Below are positions 40,112 through 46,335 of a DNA stretch of 64,000 bases, piece after piece. The notes beneath the pieces were generated by a model. The model was given only the letters and a program-made list of their open reading frames with translations. It was not told the origin of the DNA and made no database searches. Both the position numbers and the translations under genes were made by a program. Origin of the DNA: an uncultured Bacteroidales bacterium (GTDB taxonomy: Bacteria; Bacteroidota; Bacteroidia; Bacteroidales; UBA932); the NCBI GenBank assembly GCA_947168065.1, contig CAMVKH010000001.1, positions 124,001 to 188,000 on the forward strand. Direction: 5' to 3'. How positions within the stretch are numbered: the first letter of the stretch is position 1; each line of letters begins with the position of its first letter.

Positions 40112-40965
40112 AAAGAATCTCTCTCCTGCTGTGCCTGGCCCTGATGGTGCCGGCCTTTTCCGCCCAAGCGGGCAAAGTGGTGACGGACAGCCTGAAAAGT
40201 GACATTCTCGGCGCTGTTGTCAAATACAATGTCTATCTTCCGAACGGCTTCGACAAGTCTGACAAATGCTACCCTGTGGTGTATCTGCTGCACGGTCTGA
40301 CCGACACCTATACGGCCTGGGTCGAGCGGGGCAACATGCAGATTGTCGTGGATGAACTGATCGGAACGGGCGAAGCCTGCGAAATGGTCATCGTGATGCC
40401 CAATGCCGGCGGCCCCGACACGAAGAATACCTGGAACGGCTATTTCAACATGCCCGGCTGGCGCTATGAAGACTTCTTCTTCCAGGAGTTTATGCCTGCC
40501 GTTGAGAAGAAGTACCGTGTCATCAGCGACAAGGGCCACCGGGCCGTGATGGGTCTTTCGATGGGCGGCGGTGGCAGCACGGTCTATGCCCAGCGGCATC
40601 CCGACATGTTCTCCAGCTGCTATGCCATGAGCGCCTGGCTCGACAACAAATCGAACGAAGTCGCCGCCAAGAACGAACCGAAGGACTGCCGCTACTACGT
40701 GGCGGAATCCGTACGGGAACATTCCGCCCTGGACTTCATCGACAACGCCGACGATGCCACGCTGGAAGCCCTGCGCACCGTGGCCTGGTTCATCGACTGC
40801 GGAGACGACGACTTCCTGCTGGACCTGAACGTAGCCCTGCACCAGAAGATGCGGAACCGCCGCGTCAAGAGCGAACTCCGCGTACGCAACGGCGTCCACA
40901 ACTGGGAATACTGGCACCTCGCCCTGCGCTGGTCCCTCCCCTTCGCCTCCCGCAACTTCGACTAA
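40108..40965 (+). CDS. Secreted esterase, alpha/beta hydrolase of the esterase D/CE1 type
   Basis: The 285-aa protein has a signal peptide (MVPAFSAQA/GKVV). The alpha/beta-hydrolase sequence shows PVVYLLHGLTDTYTAW, VIVMPNAGG and the nucleophile elbow GLSMGGGGS. The acid is likely in FIDCGDDDFLL and the histidine in GVHNWEYWHLAL. This layout is typical of feruloyl/acetyl-xylan-type CE1 enzymes and S-formylglutathione hydrolase relatives. Secretion favours a polysaccharide ester substrate. It is translationally coupled to the lipoprotein upstream. Confidence 0.85.
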   Translation: MKRISLLLCLALMVPAFSAQAGKVVTDSLKSDILGAVVKYNVYLPNGFDKSDKCYPVVYLLHGLTDTYTAWVERGNMQIVVDELIGTGEACEMVIVMPNAGGPDTKNTWNGYFNMPGWRYEDFFFQEFMPAVEKKYRVISDKGHRAVMGLSMGGGGSTVYAQRHPDMFSSCYAMSAWLDNKSNEVAAKNEPKDCRYYVAESVREHSALDFIDNADDATLEALRTVAWFIDCGDDDFLLDLNVALHQKMRNRRVKSELRVRNGVHNWEYWHLALRWSLPFASRNFD

Positions 40966-40997
40966 ACGAATCTACCCTCTGCCCCATCACCTTTATG

Positions 40998-41026
40998 AAG
41001 GTCCGGTGTCCATGACTCCGGACCTT
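40998..41026 (+). terminator. Hairpin after the esterase gene
   Basis: AAGGTCCGG and CCGGACCTT form a 9-bp perfect stem with an 11-base loop. No T-run follows, so termination would be weak or factor-dependent. Confidence 0.45.
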
Positions 41027-41036
41027 TGACGTATCT

Positions 41037-41187
41037 TCCCTTCCTTCATCCCATTCCCTGGCCGCGAGAGGGATGATTCATCTGTCTCGTCCCTTTCGCG
41101 TCCTGATATACGGCGATTCCTGGCAAAGGTGGCCGCGAAAGGCATCAAGCGGCGCCGCCATACCTTTCGCAAACGGGGCCGCAGCGC
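41037..41187 (+). repeat. Left 151-bp direct repeat flanking RAYT-like gene 2
   Basis: Nearly identical to 42301-42451 (about five mismatches). It holds a REP-like unit, CGCGAGAGGGA (41063-41073) against TCCCTTTCGCG (41090-41100) with one mismatch, and a second stem GCGAAAGG/CCTTTCGC. In reverse complement its core reads GACGAGACAGATGAATCATC, matching the palindromes at 23960 and 27570. The gap 40966-41326 otherwise holds the esterase hairpin and the RAYT leader. Confidence 0.85.
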
Positions 41188-41236
41188 CAGAAGTTCCTAT
41201 CGTGAAAGGAGAAGACGAAACACATCTTTCTTTTTG

Positions 41237-41326
41237 TATATTTGTAGTAAGCATTTCGGCTGTGGCGGAAGAACGCGGCGGACGAAACGTGCGAAAGATT
41301 TGTGTAACCCAAGAAAACGAAATGCT
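41237..41326 (+). promoter_or_regulatory. Conserved leader of RAYT-like gene 2
   Basis: Starts with the -7 box TATATTTG (41237-41244). It is followed by AAGCATTTCGGCTGTG, AACGCGGCGG and GAAAC, which align with the leader of RAYT-like gene 1 (26399-26485). Confidence 0.55.
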
Positions 41327-42265
41327 ATGCGAAAGACTTTTCACATCTCCCTATCCTCTCCCGACGAAGTCCTTTTTCGATGCGAGGCCGACTTGATCCG
41401 AGGGTTCAATGGCTTGGCCCTTGCCACTCTTGAAACCGATTCCCGATTATTGGCGGATGGTTTTCCAACCACCCATTTCCACAGTCTGCTGCAATCCGAT
41501 TGTCCCGCCGAGGTCATCACCCAATCCCGCTACTCCTACAGCAGATACTTCAATGCGAGATACAAACGAAAGGGGCGTCTAGCCGAAAAAAGAGGCTTCA
41601 TCCTGGAAGTCGACGGCTATTATCATACGCTGGCAGCCCTGAATTATGTAAACCGGCAAGGGTTGCACCACGGCATATCCCCTACTCCTTTCGGATATCG
41701 CCACTGCTCGGCCAACGCCTTCTTCTCCAAGCAACTGGGGAAGGCGGCACCCAGCGAATTGATGCCCGCACCCCAACGCTACAAGTACCTTCCAAAAGGA
41801 ATCCACCTCCCTGCCAGCTATCGAATGGACACATCGGGTCTGCTGCTGCGTGAAGACATCCTTGACATAGCGCAAGTGGAAGCCATCTACGTCACGCCCC
41901 GGAATTATATTTACCAAATGAACAAGATCGGTGACGAGCATTCCATGAAAAACCAGCAGGAGGAGTCCTCGTCTTCCCCACTCATCACATTGGAACTGAT
42001 TGAGAAAGGCACTCCGGGCATGAATCTCGAGCAACTTCTTCGGAATGAGAACGGAAAGCACGACCCGGCCTGGATCTCTGACTTGGAACTTTGCCAAATC
42101 ATCGACAAGACCTGTCTTCCCAAATACTGCAACGTCGAAAGTATCTATGAAACCCGGATCTCTCAGCGATCCTTTCTGTATGACCTCCTCTGGAAGAACC
42201 TCTGGAGGACACATCGGAAAAGGACGACAGATGCACAACTCCGGCGATGCCTTTGCTTGAAATGA
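41327..42265 (+). CDS. RAYT-like (Y1 transposase-fold) protein, copy 2, HxH motif intact
   Basis: The 312-aa protein starts at the ATG at 41327; the reading frame is open upstream into the direct repeat but matches nothing there. The Y1/HUH layout is complete: FHISLS, DEVLF, then TTHFHSLL (H50-F51-H52), YSRYFNARYKRKGRLAE, tyrosine region LAALNYVNRQGLHHG (Y107) and CSANAFF. A C-terminal extension ends KRTTDAQLRRCLCL as in copy 1. REP-like 151-bp direct repeats flank it on both sides, as expected for a RAYT and its substrates. Activity is not shown. Confidence 0.72.
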   Translation: MRKTFHISLSSPDEVLFRCEADLIRGFNGLALATLETDSRLLADGFPTTHFHSLLQSDCPAEVITQSRYSYSRYFNARYKRKGRLAEKRGFILEVDGYYHTLAALNYVNRQGLHHGISPTPFGYRHCSANAFFSKQLGKAAPSELMPAPQRYKYLPKGIHLPASYRMDTSGLLLREDILDIAQVEAIYVTPRNYIYQMNKIGDEHSMKNQQEESSSSPLITLELIEKGTPGMNLEQLLRNENGKHDPAWISDLELCQIIDKTCLPKYCNVESIYETRISQRSFLYDLLWKNLWRTHRKRTTDAQLRRCLCLK

Positions 42266-42300
42266 AGCCTCCCACAGCCAAGCTCACCCTAGCCGTTTTT

Positions 42301-42451
42301 TCCCTTCCTTCGTCCCATTCCCTGGCCGCGAGAGGGATGATTCATCTGTCTCGTCCCTTTCGCGTCCTGATATACGGCGATCCCTGGCAAAGATGGCCGC
42401 GAAAGGCATCAAGCGGCGCCGCCATACCTCTCGCGAACGGGGCCGCAGCGC
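42301..42451 (+). repeat. Right 151-bp direct repeat flanking RAYT-like gene 2
   Basis: Counterpart of 41037-41187 at an offset of 1264 bases, with REP-like stems at the same positions (its second stem is closer to perfect: CCTCTCGCGAACGG). Its right end, GCAGCGC, runs directly into the 22-bp tandem array. Confidence 0.85.
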
Positions 42452-42460
42452 AAGACCGCA

Positions 42461-42770
42461 GCGCCAGGGACGAAAGACAGCCGCGCCAAAGGCGAAAGAC
42501 AGCTGCGCCAGGGACGAAAGACAGCCGCGCCAGGGACGAAAGACAGCCGCGCCAAAGACGAAAGACCGCAGCGCCAGGGACGAAAGACAGCCGCGCCAGG
42601 GACGAAAGACAGCCGCGCCAAAGACGAAAGACCGCAGCGCCAGGGACGAAAGACAGCCGCGCCAGGGACGAAAGACAGCCGCGCCAAAGACGAAAGACCG
42701 CAGCGCCAGGGACGAAAGACAGCTTCACCTGGTGCAAAAGACAGCAGCACCTCAGGGATGAAAAACAGCT
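42461..42770 (+). repeat. 22-bp tandem repeat array with a 66-bp higher-order period
   Basis: Twelve well-kept units (42461-42724) of the type GCGCCAGGGACGAAAGACAG plus 2 bases, then two degenerate units to 42770. From unit 3 on, variants recur every three units (AGGGACG, AGGGACG, AAAGACG), so the array grew by copying 66-bp blocks. A partial unit lies at 42445-42460. All long frames through it are artefacts of the 66-bp period. The rest of the gap 42266-42838 is the direct repeat and about 70 bases with no recognised feature. Confidence 0.9.
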
Positions 42771-42838
42771 GCGCCAGCAAAACCGGTCGGCATCGGCCGT
42801 TGCGAAGAAGAGCAACTGCAGAACAAATGGTCCGGAGG

Positions 42839-43201
42839 TTAGAAGGCTTCGCGTTTTTTGGAGAGCAGGACCAGGCCGAGGGCGATGGCGAGGCAGGCGA
42901 TGGCGCCGAAGAGGAATTCTTTGCCGTTTTGCAGGGATTCGACGGCTTTGATGAAGATGGATTGATCCGGCTCGAGGAGCTGGATGGGATAAAGCAGCAC
43001 CACCAGCGTTACCAGGCATCCGAGAACCAGGCCTGTCACCAGTGCGATGATCAGCGCAACCCGCCCGCGGCGGCGTTCGCCGTCCACGGTCTGCTTGATG
43101 CCTTCGACGGCGTTCAGCCGGGCGTTCGTTTCTATCATGAACTGGCCCTCGTCCGGGGTCTCCGGAGCGTTGTCGCGTAAGAACTGTTCGATGTCTTTCA
43201 T
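42839..43201 (-). CDS. Putative anti-sigma factor / membrane partner of the ECF sigma factor
   Basis: The 120-aa protein starts at the ATG at 43201, overlapping the sigma-factor stop as ATGA. It has a soluble N-terminal part (MKDIEQFLRDNAPETPDEGQ, near the ASD-like position of small anti-sigma factors), a basic stretch, and two hydrophobic helices (about residues 50-72 and 93-112). There is no zinc-binding motif. The call rests on size, topology and coupling to the sigma factor. Confidence 0.7.
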   Translation of the reverse strand: MKDIEQFLRDNAPETPDEGQFMIETNARLNAVEGIKQTVDGERRRGRVALIIALVTGLVLGCLVTLVVLLYPIQLLEPDQSIFIKAVESLQNGKEFLFGAIACLAIALGLVLLSKKREAF

Positions 43202-43683
43202 AAGCGGATGAGCTGTTTGAGGTGGTCCCGGCCCACCGAGAGATGGTATTTGACCGTTCCGGCAGGGATCTGCATGATGGATGCGATCTCCTTGACCGAC
43301 AGGTCTTCGAAATAATGGAGGGCGATGGCGGTCCGTTCCTTTTCCGGAATCCGCGCCAGCGCCCGAGTCAAGGCTTCGTGCCGGAAAGCATCGTCCGAAG
43401 CAGACGCATCGGCCACGTGCTGCACTTCGTACGAATCGAAGGATACGGAGGAAGCCGGTACTCTCCGTAGATTGTCGATGAAGCAATTGTAAGCGATCCG
43501 GAAGAGCCATGCCTTGAAGTTCCCGATGAAGCGGCCCGAGTTGACATAAGCGCGCACGAGTGCTTCCTGGGCAAGGTCGTCGGCCAGGGCGGCATCACCG
43601 CACAGCGATGTCAGGAACCGCCGCAGCCGTCCCTGACATGCCCTCACTTCGGAGATGAACCGCTCCCGGGTCATGGGTCGCAA
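43198..43683 (-). CDS. ECF-family RNA polymerase sigma factor
   Basis: The 161-aa protein has region 2 (DLAQEALVRAYVNSGRFIGN, then FKAWLFRIAYNCFIDNLRR) and region 4 (ALARIPEKERTAIALHYFED, LSVKEIASIMQIPAGTVKYH and LSVGRDHLKQLI). This is the minimal two-domain ECF layout. The putative anti-sigma gene overlaps its stop, and the membrane protein gene upstream ends 3 bases before its start. An ECF-type promoter candidate lies ahead of the operon (44165-44191). Confidence 0.93.
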   Translation of the reverse strand: MRPMTRERFISEVRACQGRLRRFLTSLCGDAALADDLAQEALVRAYVNSGRFIGNFKAWLFRIAYNCFIDNLRRVPASSVSFDSYEVQHVADASASDDAFRHEALTRALARIPEKERTAIALHYFEDLSVKEIASIMQIPAGTVKYHLSVGRDHLKQLIRL

Positions 43684-43686
43684 GGG

Positions 43687-44109
43687 TTATTCCTGATTGG
43701 AAAGATTCTTCTCCTCAAGTTCGATCTCCTTGGCGAGCATCTTCTTGCTCACGAAATAGGAGGCGAACAGCCCGATACCTACAGCGATCAAGACAACCGC
43801 TCCCAAGATCAGAAAATCGCCCGGGAAACCGATCTTGATACCGGTCAGCTTAAGGATCAGGAATCCCAGGCCCATCAGGCTGGTGATGCAGGCCCCGTTG
43901 AGTTTTTCCAGGAGATCCTTTTTGATGGACGTTTTCTTGTTCTTGTTGAAAACCGTCGGGTCGACGGGCGTACCCGCCTCGATGGCTTTGATCATGATTT
44001 CCGCCTTCCGGTCGGTCTCGTTCTTGCGGACGCGGGTAACCAGCCACACGATCAGGACGGGCAATACGACACAAACGCCCAGGGGGACCAAAATGTTCAT
44101 CAGATGCAT
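43687..44109 (-). CDS. DUF6249-like membrane protein, first gene of the ECF operon
   Basis: The 140-aa protein has an N-terminal helix (LVPLGVCVVLPVLIVWLVT), a charged segment (KNETDRKAEIMIKAIEAGTP), two further helices (about residues 75-90 and 97-118), and an acidic tail. The layout resembles DUF6249 proteins that often accompany ECF sigma factors in Bacteroidota. The domain name is from memory of the pattern. The start may be the ATG at 44109 or the one at 44100. It lies 3 bases ahead of the sigma gene. Confidence 0.72.
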   Translation of the reverse strand: MHLMNILVPLGVCVVLPVLIVWLVTRVRKNETDRKAEIMIKAIEAGTPVDPTVFNKNKKTSIKKDLLEKLNGACITSLMGLGFLILKLTGIKIGFPGDFLILGAVVLIAVGIGLFASYFVSKKMLAKEIELEEKNLSNQE

Positions 44110-44164
44110 AGTAACAGTCTTTTAAGGGTTCGACGATGGCCCCTTTGCGGGGCGTTTACACAGC

Positions 44165-44191
44165 TATAACGCAAAACCCGCCCGAAAGGTT
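44165..44191 (-). promoter_or_regulatory. Candidate ECF-type promoter of the sigma operon
   Basis: On the - strand: AACCTTT (44191-44185), then CGTTATA (44171-44165), with 17 bases between the AAC and CGT cores. This differs from the TTG/TAnnTTTG housekeeping pattern and resembles ECF promoters (AAC...CGT). A GCCCC/GGGGC stem-loop (44139-44153) follows in the leader. Autoregulation by the ECF factor is inferred. Confidence 0.45.
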
Positions 44192-44200
44192 GGAAAAATT

Positions 44201-45025
44201 TTAGTTTTCCGCTGCAATCACGTCGTTGAAGGTCCTGAAGCCGTATCCGCGGGCCTTCAGGGTATCGATGATTTCGCCAAGATGATTGTAGGGACGCTCG
44301 TAATCCTGCTTCTCCGGGTAATTCATGGCGTGGATCAGCAGGATCAGGCCATTGAGGCCCTCTGTCTCTTCCAACTCCCACAAACGGGCCAGCATCTGGT
44401 CGATGGTCTTGTAAGAGTCCATATCCGGCGTCGTCCAGTCGAAACCGAAGATCGGTCCTTCCGAAGGATTGAGCAGTTTATAGCCCAAGGCCTCGATGTT
44501 CTCCCGCGACTCGGTGTTGCAGGTCTCGTAGGGCGGAATCATCCAGTAATACTGTTTCTTCTCCAGACCGAAACGTGCGAGCTGGGCCTCCATCAAGGCG
44601 AAGTCGCGAGCGAGGGAATCAGCGCTGACCAGGGTCTCGCCATTTTCACAAAGCACGAGATGCGCATAGGAATGGGCGGACAGATAATGTCCTTCGTCTA
44701 TAATACGGCGGATAGGCTCCTCATACTGCGGCTGGGCGAAGCACACGCCCGTCGGGAAGAAGGAGCCTTTCACACCCTTCTCTTTCAGGGTATTGAGCAC
44801 CGGAACGATCCCGTCGAAATTCTCGAAATAGCCATTGTCGTTCTCGCTGAAATGTGCCGTAAAGACCAGATAGACATTCTTCTCGGCCGGATTCACCCGA
44901 CGGACGATGCCACTGTCGTCTTTCACGAAAACCGGAGCCTTGTGCCCGGACGGACGGCCGCAGCCTGTCAAAATCAGAAGCGCGGCAAAAACGGCCGCAA
45001 CCCATGTCAAATGATTGTTTTTCAT
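44201..45025 (-). CDS. Polysaccharide deacetylase-like (CE4) lipoprotein
   Basis: The 274-aa protein has a lipobox signal peptide (LLILTGC). The NodB-type fold shows VYLVFTAHFSENDNG, GSFFPTGVCF, and the HSYAHLVL metal-binding motif (HxxxH), then PPYETCN and LLIHAMNY near the end. The first motif, where CE4 enzymes have TFDDG, is changed to TAHFSEND. The catalytic Asp is therefore uncertain and the substrate may differ. It lies between the LacI-type regulator and the ECF operon on the - strand. Confidence 0.78.
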   Translation of the reverse strand: MKNNHLTWVAAVFAALLILTGCGRPSGHKAPVFVKDDSGIVRRVNPAEKNVYLVFTAHFSENDNGYFENFDGIVPVLNTLKEKGVKGSFFPTGVCFAQPQYEEPIRRIIDEGHYLSAHSYAHLVLCENGETLVSADSLARDFALMEAQLARFGLEKKQYYWMIPPYETCNTESRENIEALGYKLLNPSEGPIFGFDWTTPDMDSYKTIDQMLARLWELEETEGLNGLILLIHAMNYPEKQDYERPYNHLGEIIDTLKARGYGFRTFNDVIAAEN

Positions 45026-45049
45026 AGCAAAAGGAATATTCAGGATTAA

Positions 45050-46129
45050 TCAATAGTCGTCTATGTTCTCCCGGGAAAGAATGTCCATATGCATGTAATT
45101 GTCCCGCCGTTCCGGTTCCTTGTTCAAAATGAGATAATCGACCATGGAATTGATGGCCAGCCGGGTCTGCTCGTCGGTATGCTGTGTGATGAGATAGCGG
45201 ATCGCCCCCCGGCGCAGCGCAGCCAGGTTGTCGTCGAGATTGTCGAAACCGATGGCGCGGATCTTGTTTTCCTGGCGCAGCGATTCGAGCGCCGGTGCGA
45301 TGAGGTGGACCCTGGAATTGAACATCGCGATGTGCGTGATGCCGGGATTGGCGGAACAGAATGCCGACAGCGTATCGATGATGCCCCGGGGATCGTGGGG
45401 ATCGATATAGACGCTGAGGATTTCCACTTCCGGGTAATGTTCCCGCATATAATCGATGAATCCGGCCCTGCGGATCGCAGTCGGGTCGCTCTTGCGGTTC
45501 CGGTCGTGCTCGATCCGGACGATGGCCACTTTCATCTCCTCAGCTGCCTCGGGAACGGAGGAGATGGAGTCGAACAGAAGGTCGGCGCACAGATAGCCGC
45601 TCTTGTACATCGGCATGCCGTAAAAAGTGAGGTACCCGTCTTCCTCCAGTTTGGTATCCACATAAGAATAAGGTATCCCCCGCTCCCGCAACGTCGCTGT
45701 CAGAACCGCCGTCTCATTCCGGAAGATGGGAGGGAGTACGACGGCCGAAGGCGAGAGTTCCAGCATCTGCGCACAGGCGGCGCGGAAAGATTCGATGTCG
45801 TACTGGTCGTAGAGGAAGGTTTCAATGCTCACATTGAAGGTCCGCGCATAGGCCTGCGCCAGGGAGGCACCCCGGCCGGCCATTTCCCAATACTCTCCGG
45901 GACGGTAGCTGGGCAGTAGAAGCGCAATGCTCCGACTCTTGTCATGAGCGAGGATTGAAGCATAGATATTGGGCTCATAGCCAATATCTTTGATGACCCG
46001 CATGACATCGTCATGACGCTGTCGGGACACATCACCCCTGTTATGGATGACGCGGTCGACAGTTCCACGGGAGACGCCGGCCATTCTGGCCACATCCTTG
46101 ATCGTAATTTTTCCTTTGTTCTTTTCCAC
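45050..46129 (-). CDS. LacI-family transcriptional regulator of the divergent PUL
   Basis: The N-terminal LacI HTH reads ITIKDVARMAGVSRGTVDRV and IHNRGDVSRQRHDDV. The periplasmic-binding-protein-like ligand domain (IALLLPSYRPGEYW, then GYLCADLLFDSISS, HIAMFNSRVHLIAPAL, IRAIGFDNLD) follows. The GTG at 46129 gives 359 aa with the usual short leader. An ATG at 46165 also keeps the frame, but it lies upstream of a -7-like TATATTTG (46140-46133). The gene is divergent from the susC-type gene, so it is the likely sugar-sensing repressor of the PUL. Confidence 0.85.
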   Translation of the reverse strand: MEKNKGKITIKDVARMAGVSRGTVDRVIHNRGDVSRQRHDDVMRVIKDIGYEPNIYASILAHDKSRSIALLLPSYRPGEYWEMAGRGASLAQAYARTFNVSIETFLYDQYDIESFRAACAQMLELSPSAVVLPPIFRNETAVLTATLRERGIPYSYVDTKLEEDGYLTFYGMPMYKSGYLCADLLFDSISSVPEAAEEMKVAIVRIEHDRNRKSDPTAIRRAGFIDYMREHYPEVEILSVYIDPHDPRGIIDTLSAFCSANPGITHIAMFNSRVHLIAPALESLRQENKIRAIGFDNLDDNLAALRRGAIRYLITQHTDEQTRLAINSMVDYLILNKEPERRDNYMHMDILSRENIDDY

Positions 46130-46132
46130 ACA

Positions 46133-46140
46133 CAAATATA
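46133..46140 (-). promoter_or_regulatory. -7-like element before the LacI-type gene
   Basis: TATATTTG on the - strand, ending 3 bases before the GTG at 46129. If this is the promoter, the transcript has almost no leader. If not, the gene may start at the ATG at 46165. Confidence 0.35.
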
Positions 46141-46165
46141 GTCTTTTTTCGCCGAAAAATAACAT

Positions 46166-46207
46166 GCACTGTGCACGCGCACGGCTTTCCGTGCACGCGC
46201 ACAGTGC
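46166..46207. promoter_or_regulatory. Candidate LacI-type operator: duplicated GTGCACGCGCAC
   Basis: Two copies of GTGCACGCGCAC (46171-46182 and 46191-46202), 20 bases apart, framed by GCACTGTGC (46166-46174) and GCACAGTGC (46199-46207). The CGCG-centred dyads suit LacI-family operators. The site lies midway between the regulator and the susC-type promoter. Confidence 0.55.
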
Positions 46208-46233
46208 TAAAAATCAATTATTTATAGAAAAAA

Positions 46234-46250
46234 TGGGTTTTGAAAACCCA
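46234..46250. promoter_or_regulatory. 17-bp perfect palindrome over the -33 of the PUL promoter
   Basis: TGGGTTTT-G-AAAACCCA. It covers the -33 TTG (46240-46242), so a bound repressor would block the promoter. It is a second operator candidate for the divergent regulator. Confidence 0.55.
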
Positions 46251-46269
46251 ATCTTTCTACCTACCTTTG
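46240..46269 (+). promoter_or_regulatory. Promoter of the PUL
   Basis: TTG at 46240-46242, 19 bases, TACCTTTG at 46262-46269, a full match to the Bacteroidota consensus. It directs the susC-type gene and the seven genes after it. Confidence 0.7.
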
Positions 46270-46335
46270 CACAGATAGAGAGCCTTTATGGAAAACCAAC
46301 TCATTCATATCAATCAAGTATTCTCAACAACACTC

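Noticed and set aside
41129-41326. N-terminal extension of RAYT-like gene 2 into the left direct repeat
   Set aside because: The extension lies in the repeat and in the conserved leader. Copy 1 starts at the equivalent internal ATG, and a -7 box lies within the extension.
42461-42770. Tandem array as a CRISPR
   Set aside because: Units abut each other with no spacers, the unit has no spacer-like variable part, and no cas gene is present in the window.
42247-42951. Long open frames on both strands across the 22-bp array (for example 42247-42951 + and 42342-43019 -)
   Set aside because: The 66-bp period is a multiple of three, so any stop-free frame stays open through the whole array. The frames begin or end in the direct repeat or in the anti-sigma gene, have low-complexity products, and show no start context.
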